From positions 372,001 through 436,000 of the forward strand of contig NZ_JBGNFV010000001.1 of NCBI RefSeq assembly GCF_041449215.1: a DNA stretch of 64,000 bases, written 5' to 3'. Below are positions 1-8,787 of this stretch, in pieces (position 1 is the first letter of the stretch; each line of letters starts with the position of its first letter). This stretch comes from Roseivirga sp. BDSF3-8 (GTDB taxonomy: Bacteria; Bacteroidota; Bacteroidia; Cytophagales; Cyclobacteriaceae). A program made the position numbers and the translations under genes. Below the pieces are notes generated by a model that was not told where the DNA came from, ran no database searches, and saw nothing but the letters and a program-made list of their open reading frames with translations.

Positions 1-742
1 ACCAGCCAAATCCTTTCTTAAGCCTGTCTGCTGAGACAAACCTGGTAGCATAGGTACCTATGAACATGCCGGCAAATGAACAAGCCGTAAAGAGCAATAA
101 AAACGTCCAATTAATGTCCTGTCCTGAACCAATGTCTCCCAGAAAACCGATAAGGCTCTTAATAGCGATAATAACCAGGCTGGTACCAACCGCTTCTTTG
201 ATGGGCAGCCCTACAAGCAGAACTAAGGCAGGCACGATGAGAAATCCACCGCCAGCCCCTACCAGGCCTGTTATCACTCCCACGATAAGGCCTTCTGCCA
301 GGATCAGGGGGAAGTTAAATGGCTTTTCCTTCTGCTCACTGGTATCTTTCCGGTCTTTAATCATAGAGTATGAAGCCAGCAACATCACCACTCCGAAGAA
401 TACCATGATGGCGATATCCTTGGTAAAACTGAAGCCATCCAGGCGAAAGATGGTCTCCGGGATAGCAGGCACCAGGTAGAGGCGTGTAAGAAGCACCGCC
501 ACCAGCGAGGGGATGGCAAAGACGATACCCGTCTTCCACCTTACCAGTCCTTGTCTGTGTTTTTGCGCACCTCCTATGACGGCAGTAGATCCTACCACAA
601 AGAGGCTATAAGCTGTAGCCAGGACAGGCTCCACTCCCAGTACATACACAAGTATAGGTACAGTGAGTATGGATCCTCCCCCGCCAAGCAGGCCAAGGGT
701 AAAACCCATCACTACGGCTAACAGGTATCCGAGTATTTCCAT
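1..742 (-). CDS. TauE/SafE family sulfite/anion exporter (3' truncated by window edge)
   Basis: This gene begins at an ATG at 742 and runs leftward off the window, so about 247 N-terminal residues are visible. The protein opens with a hydrophobic segment carrying the glycine-rich motif [13 protein letters not shown] second related motif, [15 protein letters not shown], occurs about 150 residues later, giving the two-repeat pattern typical of TauE/SafE permeases (DUF81). The family exports sulfite, sulfoacetate or similar small organosulfur anions across the inner membrane. It lies 26 bases downstream of a YeeE/YedE gene on the same strand and forms the end of a sulfur-transport cluster preceded by a Crp/Fnr regulator. 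The substrate is inferred from this context. The C-terminal membrane segments are outside the window. Confidence 0.88.
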   Translation of the reverse strand, partial: MEILGYLLAVVMGFTLGLLGGGGSILTVPILVYVLGVEPVLATAYSLFVVGSTAVIGGAQKHRQGLVRWKTGIVFAIPSLVAVLLTRLYLVPAIPETIFRLDGFSFTKDIAIMVFFGVVMLLASYSMIKDRKDTSEQKEKPFNFPLILAEGLIVGVITGLVGAGGGFLIVPALVLLVGLPIKEAVGTSLVIIAIKSLIGFLGDIGSGQDINWTFLLLFTACSFAGMFIGTYATRFVSADRLKKGFGW

Positions 743-768
743 TGATGCTTATTTTCTAAGGGAGGCCC

Positions 769-1182
769 TTAGTGTGGTAGTTTATGTCGTAAGAATCCGT
801 ATAGGGCCGTACCGGCCAGCGCGCCGAAAATAACGAGGAAAATGCTTGCATAACCAAACCCGGCCAGAATAAACATGGGGCCTGGGCAAGCTCCCACCAG
901 GGCCCAGCCCAGACCAAATATTATCCCTCCTATGAGGTAACGGGGTACGCTTTTATCCTTATCATTAAAGGTGATTACCTGACCGTTCATGTCCTTCATG
1001 CCGGTACGTTTGATGAACTGTATCCCGATAACTCCCACTGCAATGGCTGAGCCGATGACTCCGAACATGTGAAAATTATCAAAGCGGAACATCTCGTAAA
1101 TCCGGTACCAGGATATGACCTCTGCTTTGGCCAGTATAATCCCGAACACTGCACCGGCCAGTATATATTTTATGTATTTCAT
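769..1182 (-). CDS. YeeE/YedE family membrane protein, DUF6691-type half transporter
   Basis: A 137-residue integral membrane protein with about four hydrophobic segments. Near residue 100 it carries GLGWALVGACPGP, the cysteine-containing motif of the YeeE/YedE (TsuA-like) family, which takes up thiosulfate through a relay of cysteines. It lies 12 bases downstream of a second YeeE/YedE protein, and in many Bacteroidota and Proteobacteria the two short proteins are encoded side by side and probably correspond to the two halves of a full-length transporter. Start at ATG 1182. The family call rests on the motif and gene order. The transported sulfur species is inferred. Confidence 0.85.
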   Translation of the reverse strand: MKYIKYILAGAVFGIILAKAEVISWYRIYEMFRFDNFHMFGVIGSAIAVGVIGIQFIKRTGMKDMNGQVITFNDKDKSVPRYLIGGIIFGLGWALVGACPGPMFILAGFGYASIFLVIFGALAGTALYGFLRHKLPH

Positions 1183-1194
1183 TCTGATAAATGC

Positions 1195-1764
1195 TTAAGA
1201 AAAGATGACGGGAAATAACAGGTAGACCATGGAAAGTCCTCCGATGAAAAAGCCTATTACGGCAATCAACGAGGGTAACTGCAGCATGCTCATGCCGGTA
1301 ATGGCATGGCCTGAGGTACACCCCCCGGCGTAGCGTGAGCCAAAGCCTACCATCAACCCACCCGCAAGCAGAATAATGATATTACGTACTGAGGTGAAGG
1401 CTTCAGGGCCAAATATGGAAGAGGGCAGATAAGCCTCCCCTGCCTGGGTAAAGCCCAGTTGTTGAAGGGCACTGACGGTGTCCGCAGAAAGGTCTATGGT
1501 GGTGTTGCCACTAAGCCAGGCAGTGATGAAGCCACCCAGCACAGCTCCCAGGAGGAAGGCAAGGTTCCAGCGCTGGCTTTTCCAGTCGAAATTGAAAAAG
1601 CTGGCTTTTTTACCCATGCCTGAGACGGCACACATCGTGCGGAAGTTGGAGGAAAACCCGAAGGTTTTGCCGAAATAAATAAGGGACAGCATGACTATCC
1701 CGATCAGCGGTCCTGCCACATACCATGGCCAGGGTTCTTTAAATATCCAGTTGATTACGTCCAT
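1195..1764 (-). CDS. YeeE/YedE thiosulfate transport family protein
   Basis: A 189-residue polytopic membrane protein. It contains the family signature GSRYAGGCTSGHAITG around residue 145, whose cysteine is part of the thiosulfate-conducting path in characterised YeeE proteins. An early WYVAGPLIGIVM segment begins the first membrane helix, and FSSNFRTMCAVSG supplies another conserved cysteine. It is the first gene after the Crp/Fnr regulator and is followed by the DUF6691-type partner and the TauE/SafE exporter, all on the minus strand. A perfect inverted repeat at 1824-1837 lies about 60 bases upstream of its start. Together the cluster suggests handling of reduced sulfur compounds, which is an inference from families and order. 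Confidence 0.86.
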   Translation of the reverse strand: MDVINWIFKEPWPWYVAGPLIGIVMLSLIYFGKTFGFSSNFRTMCAVSGMGKKASFFNFDWKSQRWNLAFLLGAVLGGFITAWLSGNTTIDLSADTVSALQQLGFTQAGEAYLPSSIFGPEAFTSVRNIIILLAGGLMVGFGSRYAGGCTSGHAITGMSMLQLPSLIAVIGFFIGGLSMVYLLFPVIFS

Positions 1765-1823
1765 TCGCTTCAGTTCTCATTTAATTTCAATTACAAATTA
1801 CGCGAGAACTCTCCGGAAGGATC

Positions 1824-1837
1824 GTAACCTAAGTTAC
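1824..1837. promoter_or_regulatory. Candidate Crp/Fnr-type operator in front of the YeeE/YedE cluster
   Basis: The sequence GTAACCTAAGTTAC consists of GTAAC and its exact inverted copy GTTAC separated by four bases. It lies in the 88-base gap between the stop of the Crp/Fnr gene and the start of the first YeeE/YedE gene. Dyads of this form are the usual target shape of Crp/Fnr dimers. Location and symmetry are seen directly, but binding is inferred. Confidence 0.4.
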
Positions 1838-1852
1838 AGTAAGCGGCACAGA

Positions 1853-2491
1853 CTAGGCAAATTCACTGACGCTCACCATGTTACGATCATGGGTAATCTT
1901 GCCCTGCTGTTCCAGTTTCTTCATAAGGCGGCTTATTACCACCCGGCTGGTATTTAGCTCCTGGGCTATCTGGTGGTGAGTGATGCGGAGTTGTGCATTG
2001 CTGTTAATCAGCGCTTTGTCACGAAGGTATTTGTACAGCCGCTCTTCCAGGTTGCGAAAGGCCAGGTTATCCACTGCTTCGAGCATCTCGTTCAGGCGAT
2101 TATTATAGCTGTCGAATACAAAGCGCCGCCAGGACTGATAGCGTACGATCCACTCCTCCATCAGGGCCACAGGGATAAGGATCATTCGGGTCTTTTCCTC
2201 AGCTATTGCCCTTATCTTGCTTTTATTTTCCTTAAGGCAACACTGGAGGGTCATGGCACAGGTATCTCCCATCTCAAGATAATAGAGCAAAAGTTCATTA
2301 CCCTCCTCATCTTCAGTCATGATCTTAAGAGAGCCCGAGAGCAACAGGGGAAAGTGAGTGATCTGTTGGCCTATGTCCATAAGCTCTGCGCCCTGGTCAA
2401 ATTCGCGATACTCTCCTTTTTCTATGATCTCATCGATGAGCTCAGGCTCAAACAGATATTCTATCTGGTCTTTTACAAAGGATACGTCCAT
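1853..2491 (-). CDS. Crp/Fnr family transcriptional regulator
   Basis: A 212-residue protein with an N-terminal cyclic-nucleotide-binding-type beta-barrel (about residues 20-115, with LLSGSLKIM and YYLEMGDTCAM), a dimerisation helix and a C-terminal winged helix (RITHHQIAQELNTSRVVISRLMKKLEQQG) containing the recognition helix. Length and layout match Crp/Fnr regulators. An adjacent cysteine pair in the sensor domain (TLQCCLKEN) is notable because the gene sits directly upstream of sulfur-transport genes, and cysteine-based sensing of reactive sulfur is known in related regulators such as FisR or CstR families. That function is inference. Start is ATG 2491, and it is divergent from a lipoprotein gene. 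Confidence 0.9.
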   Translation of the reverse strand: MDVSFVKDQIEYLFEPELIDEIIEKGEYREFDQGAELMDIGQQITHFPLLLSGSLKIMTEDEEGNELLLYYLEMGDTCAMTLQCCLKENKSKIRAIAEEKTRMILIPVALMEEWIVRYQSWRRFVFDSYNNRLNEMLEAVDNLAFRNLEERLYKYLRDKALINSNAQLRITHHQIAQELNTSRVVISRLMKKLEQQGKITHDRNMVSVSEFA

Positions 2492-2598
2492 AGGTAACTA
2501 CATTTCTCTAAATGTACGAAAAGGTGCCGGGATGAGTTTACGGCTGAATATATTAAAGGGATCAGCTTCCTAAAGTGTCAAAAAAGAAACAGCCTCTT

Positions 2599-3671
2599 AT
2601 GAAAATCATCAAACCACTTATCTGCGTCATATTCCTTTTCGTATCAGCCTGCGAGAGCGATCCCCCGGAGTCTAATGCCCAACCTAAGGCAGATATTCCC
2701 CTGACACGGGGTGAGGAGCTTATCATCTGGAAAATACAAAAAATGGAGCAAGCCATGCATGAGGTCTGGCCTTCCTTTGACATGACTGAATTTCCCGCCT
2801 ATATCATTCTGGAAACCCCTACCCCTAAAGGATACTTTGTGAACAGTCCGGTGTTTACTGATGAGGCGTACAAAATTGAATACTCCGAGGGCAACATGGA
2901 TTTTTACCGTAATGATGATTATGTAGAAGAAATAGATTCCGCATTTGACCCCAGGAGGTTTTACACCTTCTATTACAAAATTGATGGGGTGGACCACATG
3001 ATACTCAGACCCTACCAGTCCACGAATGACTATTATGAATACAAGGACTTCGAAGACAATTTTTTTCCCTATTATTTATACTCATGAACTATTTCATGTC
3101 TATCAGTTCAAGTACTGGCAGGGAAAGGCTTTTGCCGGAGAAGACTACGAAATTACAGAACAACTGATATTGCCTGCGCTCATGCTTAATGACCTCATGG
3201 CTGAGGCTTACACTGCCGAAAGTGAGGAGGGAAATGCGCAAACACCTTACTTATTATGCAGGGCTCCGGTATGAAATGCTTCGGATTGGCTACCCTACCA
3301 CAGGTCAGGTAAGACACGTATGGCTTGAAGGGGAGCGAATAGAAGGGGCAGCCCGGTATATCGAGACTTTTACTGCAGAGGCCACTTTCTTCCCTACGGT
3401 AAATGATGACCCTACCCATAGCTATTCGGAAGCTCTTACCAACCCCACCCATTTCGGAGCTATTGATTACGCCTTATTTAACCGTAGTCGCTACCATATT
3501 GGGGCTATCGTTACTCACTTTCTCATAAAGCTTGGTGTGGATGTGGAAGCTACGTATCGCGCGGGTATTACACCTTACGAGGCTACGCTGAAGCTACTGG
3601 AATCAGATGATACTGATCTGGCCAATGTGGCTATTGAAGCCAGGTCTGCATTAGATTATGAACACTATTAA
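2599..3671 (+). pseudogene. Lipoprotein metallopeptidase-like gene (HExxH) broken by two +1 frame shifts
   Basis: Three consecutive reading frames join into one plausible protein of about 350 residues. The first part starts at ATG 2599 with a lipoprotein signal (hydrophobic stretch ending LFVSAC) and runs to a stop at 3085-3087. Dropping one base from the run of seven T at 3060-3066 continues into a second frame that immediately reads THELFHVYQF, an HExxH zinc-metallopeptidase motif. A further +1 shift between about 3215 and 3235 leads to the third frame, ending at 3671. The continuity across both breaks indicates one ancestral gene. The breaks may be true inactivation or sequence errors, and the homopolymer makes an error plausible for the first. 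An upstream GTG at 2575 is an alternative start. Substrate unknown. Confidence 0.72.
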
Positions 3672-3862
3672 AGAGATGACTACCGAACTGATGTTATTTT
3701 TCGATTAAGCTTTTTTGTGCTATCCTGCGAGGTATCAAAATGCGTACGTTATTCTGAAACTACTAAAAATTAAGGCAAACAATAGGCCCGGTTTTTTAGT
3801 CATTCTTGTTAAGGTTGAAAAATTCCCTACGCTCAAAGTTTTAAAGTTGATACTGCTACTAC

Positions 3863-4951
3863 ATGGATATCTATAAGGTCCTGACGTTAATTTTTTCACT
3901 TGTACTTATACTGGCCACCCTGGCTTCAGTGCTAAAAAGAGACGAATGGTGGATTAGAGTTTTTGATTTTCCCCGTGTTCAGATTGTGATCATAAACCTG
4001 GTCATGATCGGCGCCACCTTGCTCTCATTTAATTTTACAAGTGCTTGGCCATTTTTACTCCTGGCAGCTCTTGGCTTCTCTATAGGATATCAGTTCCGTA
4101 TGATTTACCCTTATACCCCTCTCGCTTCCAGACAGGTAGTGCAGTATAAAGGTGTTGCTCAGGAAGACCTTATCTCGATCATGGTGAGTAATGTGCTCAT
4201 GACCAATAAAAAGGCGCACAAACTCAAAAACCTGGTAAAGAAATATGATCCTGATATATTGCTTACCCTGGAAACGAATAAATGGTGGGAAGAGCAACTC
4301 GAGGAAATAGAACACAAGTATGCCTATACGGTAAAAATTCCACTGGACAACCTCTATGGGATGCATTTGTACTCAAAGCTGGAGCTTGAAAACGCAGAGG
4401 TAGGCTATCTGGTACAAGATGGAATACCATCAGTAAAATCTAATCTGAAAATGCGATCTGGTAAGCGCATCAAAATATACTGCCTGCACCCCAAGCCCCC
4501 GAGCCCCACAGAAGCAGACACCTCTACTAACCGTGATGCTGAACTGCTATTAGTTGGTAAAGAGGTGGCTAAAAATAATAAGTCCACCCTGGTATTTGGT
4601 GACCTGAACGATGTGGCCTGGTCCAGAACCACCCAGCTTTTCCAAAAACTATCCGGACTGCTGGATCCACGGATAGGGCGTGGCTTTTTTAATACTTTTC
4701 ACGCTCAGCACCCCTTATTTCGCTGGCCGTTGGATCACGTTTTCCACTCCTCAGATTTCACGCTGGTGGATATTAAGCGCCTGCCCTCTGTAGGGTCGGA
4801 TCATTTTCCTATGTATGCCCAGCTAAACTACGGGCCGGTAGCAGAAAAAGTACAGGAAAGACCAGGTGCCGAATCCGAAGAACGGGTATGGGCTAAGGAG
4901 AAAATCGAAAAAGCTGATCCTGTAGCAATTAAATTACGGACAAAGTACTAA
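3863..4951 (+). CDS. Endonuclease/exonuclease/phosphatase (EEP) family membrane protein
   Basis: A 362-residue protein. Three hydrophobic segments in the first 85 residues anchor it in the inner membrane. A DNase I/inositol-phosphatase-fold domain (EEP) follows, with NVLMTNKKAHKL, PDILLTLE (metal-binding Glu), GDLNDVAWS (catalytic Asp-Asn), PLDHVF and the closing GSDHFPMYA. The membrane-bound EEP layout is common and uncharacterised in Bacteroidota, and the substrate (nucleic acid, sphingolipid or phosphoinositide-like) cannot be told from sequence. The last 45 residues are charged and look disordered. Its stop overlaps the stop of the convergent gene by 3 bases. Confidence 0.85.
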   Translation: MDIYKVLTLIFSLVLILATLASVLKRDEWWIRVFDFPRVQIVIINLVMIGATLLSFNFTSAWPFLLLAALGFSIGYQFRMIYPYTPLASRQVVQYKGVAQEDLISIMVSNVLMTNKKAHKLKNLVKKYDPDILLTLETNKWWEEQLEEIEHKYAYTVKIPLDNLYGMHLYSKLELENAEVGYLVQDGIPSVKSNLKMRSGKRIKIYCLHPKPPSPTEADTSTNRDAELLLVGKEVAKNNKSTLVFGDLNDVAWSRTTQLFQKLSGLLDPRIGRGFFNTFHAQHPLFRWPLDHVFHSSDFTLVDIKRLPSVGSDHFPMYAQLNYGPVAEKVQERPGAESEERVWAKEKIEKADPVAIKLRTKY

Positions 4952-5481
4952 CCTGCCCTGCGCATATTAACTTCGTAAACGGGAAACCACTGTCCATCCT
5001 GCTGTACCTCTCCTATTTCATGCCAGCTATCGGGCCCTGTAGGTGACATGGTAAAACGTACATTTTCTGCCTGATACCAGATAAATTTACCATCAGTGAA
5101 TTCGCCCTTTTTTCTTCCTGATAGTCCGTTAGACATACTCATATTAAACACATACTCTCCTGCCTGACTGTCGTAGTGGATCATGACGGCTATAGAGGGG
5201 CGGGAGGCTTTATTGCTTTCACTTTCAATAAATATGGATGTGCTATCGGCTGCGTAGCGTATATTTTCCGTTAGAGACATAGATTCTTTCTGCCCTGGCC
5301 CGGCCATTACCCACCCTTCACCTTCCCAGTCTCCTGCAAGAAAGCTTAGATTCTGCATGGCTTTTCTACCTTCTTCGTCAACGGCAGGAGGCTGAGCCAC
5401 AGCCTGAATGAAAGCCATGGATAAAAACAGGATTATGAGAAAAAATTGAATCATATGCATTTTTTTAGTTTTCATTTTCAT
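4948..5481 (-). CDS. DUF1579-like secreted protein
   Basis: A 177-residue protein, taking ATG 5481 as the start because it directly precedes a signal peptide (hydrophobic core from about residue 10 and cleavage after AVAQ). A longer frame begins further upstream but adds an unlikely leader. The mature part has NLSFLAGDWEGEGW near its N-terminus, typical of DUF1579 and related lipocalin-like heme-binding-barrel proteins, followed by alternating beta strands (IHYDSQAGEYVFNMS, FTDGKFIWYQAENVRFTM). Presumably a small extracytoplasmic beta barrel of unknown ligand. It is convergent with the EEP gene, with overlapping stops. Confidence 0.72.
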   Translation of the reverse strand: MKMKTKKMHMIQFFLIILFLSMAFIQAVAQPPAVDEEGRKAMQNLSFLAGDWEGEGWVMAGPGQKESMSLTENIRYAADSTSIFIESESNKASRPSIAVMIHYDSQAGEYVFNMSMSNGLSGRKKGEFTDGKFIWYQAENVRFTMSPTGPDSWHEIGEVQQDGQWFPVYEVNMRRAG

Positions 5482-5742
5482 AAGGTCTTTAAATGAACGG
5501 GTATTTTTTTTGGAAGCCAAATGACCAGACTGCAAAAACAATTCCGGACGGAAAAACGATGACTATCCTGCTTCTGATGCCTTGTAGGCAAAAGCCGAAG
5601 TTGCTTAGGTTTACAACAGTGAATTCGTCTTTTCGCAAAAGAATGTCCAAGACCTATTAATAAATTGTTAACAAAAAGCACCTTTGATTTTATTTTAATT
5701 CGATTATATTTAAACCATCAACCAATTGTTTTAACCAGCTTT

Positions 5743-6423
5743 ATGAATTATTCTACCACCGTTACTACCAAAATTCTGTTACTATGCGATCATGCACTAG
5801 TGATAGAAGGTATTAAATCTCTCTTTCAACGAACGCCCGAATACGAAGTAATCCGCACAGTTGCTACCTGTGACAAGGCAAAGGAACGTATCAGGACAGA
5901 TTCACCCGAAGTGGTATTGCTAAACATGAATGACAACCTTGCTGAGGTAGCAGGCATGGTAGGTTGTATCCGGGAGGCAGGGTTTACCGGTAAGATTATT
6001 CTTATGGTGAAAAACTCAGCCAGTAGTGATACATACGTAGCTATGACCCTGGAAAGCAAAGTGGATGGCATTCTGCTTCAGACAGCGACTACCCGGGAAC
6101 TGGAGAGGTGTATCTCCAAAGTAATAGACGGAGGCCACTACCTGAGCCCTGAGTGGCTAAAGGCTATAAAGGGGGAACAGAAAGGCACCCGGGAAGATGT
6201 ATATTGCTCTACCCTGCTGTCTTCTCTTTCTGACACAGAGAAAACTATCCTCAAGCTTATTGCTAAGAAAAAGACGACTAACGAGATAGCCGAACAGCTA
6301 TTTAACAGTCCCAAAACCATTGAAAACCATCGCTACCGGATATGCCGGAAGCTTAATCTCAATGGTAAAAACAGTCTTCTTACCTTTGTCATAGAAAACA
6401 AGAACTGCTTCGTAGAAAACTGA
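5743..6423 (+). CDS. LuxR/NarL-type response regulator with degenerate receiver domain
   Basis: A 226-residue protein with a receiver-like domain (about 10-125) and a C-terminal LuxR helix-turn-helix (LSDTEKTILKLIAKKKTTNEIA, then NSPKTIENHRYRICRKL). ATG 5743 is chosen because the longer frame relies on TTG and adds a leader absent from the family. The receiver lacks the chemistry of phosphorylation. Where VVLLD is expected it has VVLLN (Asn61), the acidic pair near the N-terminus is reduced to CDH (Asp16), and the conserved lysine in GYLLK is Gln113 (GILLQ). It probably acts without phosphotransfer or binds a ligand. No partner kinase is adjacent. Confidence 0.87.
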   Translation: MNYSTTVTTKILLLCDHALVIEGIKSLFQRTPEYEVIRTVATCDKAKERIRTDSPEVVLLNMNDNLAEVAGMVGCIREAGFTGKIILMVKNSASSDTYVAMTLESKVDGILLQTATTRELERCISKVIDGGHYLSPEWLKAIKGEQKGTREDVYCSTLLSSLSDTEKTILKLIAKKKTTNEIAEQLFNSPKTIENHRYRICRKLNLNGKNSLLTFVIENKNCFVEN

Positions 6424-6434
6424 TCAAACAATAA

Positions 6435-6475
6435 AATAGCCGGTATTCTGCTCTGTTTATGGAATGCCGGCTATT
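6435..6475 (+). terminator. Hairpin downstream of the LuxR regulator
   Basis: Two 14-base arms, AATAGCCGGTATTC and GAATGCCGGCTATT, pair with a single mismatch around a 13-base loop, 11 bases after the stop codon. There is no U-tract, so it may be a processing or weak termination hairpin. Confidence 0.5.
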
Positions 6476-6496
6476 GTTGCATCTACTCTATAAAAA

Positions 6497-7222
6497 ATGA
6501 AGATGCGACTATTGATACCACAGCCTTGTCAGGAAAAATGGGAGTCTTTTCCTAAACAGGGAAACAAAGGCTATTGCTCAGTTTGCCAAAGTAAGGTTAC
6601 GGACTACACTCACTTAACAGCCCAACAGGCAAAAGCGGAGATCAAGGCCAGAATAGATGCGGGTGAAACAAACCTCTGTGGACGGTTTAGAAAAGAGCAA
6701 CTGGACGTACCCAAGCCACCCTTATTTCTCCCCTTCCGGAAAATTCCTGTAATATTAGCGGCCTCCCTTGCCATAACGTTGGTATATACTGATTCCGACG
6801 GCCGGCCTGTGCAGATACCTGTGACGCAGGAAAGACCTGTAATGGCTATTGGCCACCATACCGAAGTAACTGACTCAATTCTTTTACAGGGCCGGGTACT
6901 GGAGGACTCAGTTAATGGCTTACCAGGCTGCATAATCATAGCCAGCACCCCCGATGCAAGAGTGGCAGACACTGTATCTGAATTCGATGGCACTTTTTCA
7001 ATGATGATCCCGCGCCATACGAGCACACTTACTTTTCAGAATGTTGGCTTTGAAGATAAAGTAATTCCTGTACAGAATACAGACACCGACTTTGGCCAAC
7101 TTGTACTTACCCAATCCCGCTCACTGCTTAATGAGCAGGTGATAATGGGGGGCATAAGTATCCGTGCACCCTTTTACAAACGCTGGTGGTATGGCATTAA
7201 AAGGCTTTTTGGCCGGTATTGA
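6497..7222 (+). CDS. Carboxypeptidase-like regulatory-domain protein with N-terminal Cys cluster
   Basis: A 241-residue protein of a Bacteroidota architecture. The short N-terminal cysteine-bearing module (LIPQPCQEKWESF, then GYCSVCQSKVTDYT) resembles a zinc-ribbon-like region. A single membrane span follows near residue 80 (IPVILAASLAITLVY). An extracytoplasmic carboxypeptidase-regulatory-like beta domain starts around residue 132 (LQGRVLEDSVNGLPG, FDGTFSMMIP, LTFQNVGFEDKVIP). The C-terminus ends in a basic, aromatic tail. Function is unknown; such proteins are often found with anti-sigma or TonB systems, but none is adjacent here. Start ATG 6497 lies 73 bases after the preceding gene. Confidence 0.72.
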   Translation: MKMRLLIPQPCQEKWESFPKQGNKGYCSVCQSKVTDYTHLTAQQAKAEIKARIDAGETNLCGRFRKEQLDVPKPPLFLPFRKIPVILAASLAITLVYTDSDGRPVQIPVTQERPVMAIGHHTEVTDSILLQGRVLEDSVNGLPGCIIIASTPDARVADTVSEFDGTFSMMIPRHTSTLTFQNVGFEDKVIPVQNTDTDFGQLVLTQSRSLLNEQVIMGGISIRAPFYKRWWYGIKRLFGRY

Positions 7223-7247
7223 TCCTGACGGCACAGCGACAAGACAT

Positions 7248-8117
7248 TTACTTAGGCTCAAAAGGAAGGTTAAATTTCCCCAGATACTTTTTGAACTGGC
7301 GGCGGTATAACTTCATCTGCCGGTCAGAAAAAGCCTCTTTTCCCTTATCAGACTTTCCTCTTCGGATAAACTGATCGTAAACCTTATCGGGATTTGGCGA
7401 CTCGTCATACATATACCTGTTAGAAAGTATAAAGTCCATAGACAGATACTGCCTTGCGGTATTGATCTGCTCCTCATTAAGATCCAGATTCAGAAAAGTG
7501 GCGATTCTCTTAATAATCTGATCCGGCTGCTGAAACATATCTTCATAGGACACGACCAGCATAGGTCTGCGATAAGGATTTTCAAGCCATTCACGGGAAT
7601 GCACAAACCAATTCCGTGCATTATTTACAAACTCCCTTTGTAAATAGGCCATCCACTCCAGATCAGGATTTACTACTGTTTTCTCAAAAAGGTATCCGGC
7701 AGCCCCTCTATCCATACCATTGCGAACCAGAAAGATAAACTTCCCCTTAGTTTCAGGGGGGAAATCCTCATAAGCAGCCGGAGAAAATATCACCCGGGGG
7801 GAAGGGTGCTGGTCCAGATAATCCTGCTCCACTACGGATTCCAACAATGCCGGAGATACCTTTTTGACATTTGTAAAAGAGGTATCTCCTCCGGAAGAAA
7901 GGTGATATACGAGGCCCCGTAAAATGGCAGAGCCGGAATGATAGGATGAAATCACATAGATATCATCCTCCCGCTGAGTATACATTTTTTCGAAAATCCG
8001 GAAACGAAGCACCTGACTCTTCTGAGCAAGCTCAGTGTGTTTCTTCACGGCCCAGTTCTCAAACTTCTTACGCAGACGCTTCTTCAAAGAAGCCCGCTTT
8101 GTCTTTTCTTCAGGCAT
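7248..8117 (-). CDS. Sulfotransferase domain protein
   Basis: A 289-residue cytoplasmic protein with the PAPS-dependent sulfotransferase layout. The 5'-phosphosulfate loop region is VISSYHSGSAILRGLVYHL (about residues 54-72). The 3'-phosphate-binding stretch is KFIFLVRNGMDRGAAGYLFE (about 124-143). A C-terminal RRGKSDKGKEAFS recalls the RKG nucleotide-binding motif. A His occupies the position of the usual lysine in the first loop (YHSGSA instead of PKSGT), which could lower activity or reflect a divergent subfamily. It probably transfers sulfate to a carbohydrate or small molecule; the acceptor is not predictable. Divergent from idi. Confidence 0.83.
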   Translation of the reverse strand: MPEEKTKRASLKKRLRKKFENWAVKKHTELAQKSQVLRFRIFEKMYTQREDDIYVISSYHSGSAILRGLVYHLSSGGDTSFTNVKKVSPALLESVVEQDYLDQHPSPRVIFSPAAYEDFPPETKGKFIFLVRNGMDRGAAGYLFEKTVVNPDLEWMAYLQREFVNNARNWFVHSREWLENPYRRPMLVVSYEDMFQQPDQIIKRIATFLNLDLNEEQINTARQYLSMDFILSNRYMYDESPNPDKVYDQFIRRGKSDKGKEAFSDRQMKLYRRQFKKYLGKFNLPFEPK

Positions 8118-8273
8118 ATGGCTGGATGGTTGGTTTTCTCTTTCTGCAATTTAAAGCTTAAAGGCCTGCAGGAAACTTTTTTTCGGAGAAAAACATCGGA
8201 TAAAGCCTCTTTTTTTACTGCTAATTTTTACAGAAGCCATGGCTAATTACATTTCGCCCTATAATTTAGGGGT

Positions 8274-8777
8274 ATGGTAAACCCAGAGTTAGTTATTTTG
8301 GTGGATGAGCAGGATCGACCTGTGGGAACTGAAGAAAAGATGGAGGCCCACCGCAGGGGGTTTCTTCACCGGGCTTTTTCAGTTATTATTTATAACGATG
8401 CCGGTGACATGCTTCTGCATAAGAGAGCACTAACAAAGTATCATTCTCCGGGACTTTGGACTAATGCCTGTTGCAGTCATCCCAGGCCCGAAGAGACGGT
8501 AATTGAGGCCGCTACCAGGCGCTTACAGGAAGAAATGGGGTTTGCTACATCTTTGCAGGAAACAAGCACCTTCATATATAGGGCAGATGTGGGAGGTGGA
8601 TTAATAGAACATGAGTACGATCACCTGCTTACGGGTATCTACAACGCCCCGCCAGCTCCGAACCCTGGAGAAGTGGCAGAATGGGCCTACGTACCCATGG
8701 AGGAGGTTATTAGAAATGTAAAAAACCACCCGGAACGCTACACCGAGTGGTTTAAAATTATTCTGGAAAAGATCTGA
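8274..8777 (+). CDS. idi: Isopentenyl-diphosphate delta-isomerase type 1
   Basis: A 167-residue Nudix-fold enzyme that interconverts isopentenyl and dimethylallyl diphosphate, providing the starter for isoprenoids (quinones, undecaprenol, carotenoids). The catalytic cysteine is in TNACCSHPRP (about residue 66) and the catalytic glutamate in EHEYDHLL (about residue 114). The Nudix-like stretch RRLQEEMGF is also present. Length matches bacterial type 1 Idi. It is monocistronic as far as can be seen, followed by the minus-strand RiPP precursors in convergent orientation. Confidence 0.95.
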   Translation: MVNPELVILVDEQDRPVGTEEKMEAHRRGFLHRAFSVIIYNDAGDMLLHKRALTKYHSPGLWTNACCSHPRPEETVIEAATRRLQEEMGFATSLQETSTFIYRADVGGGLIEHEYDHLLTGIYNAPPAPNPGEVAEWAYVPMEEVIRNVKNHPERYTEWFKIILEKI

Positions 8778-8787
8778 CAGGCCGGAT

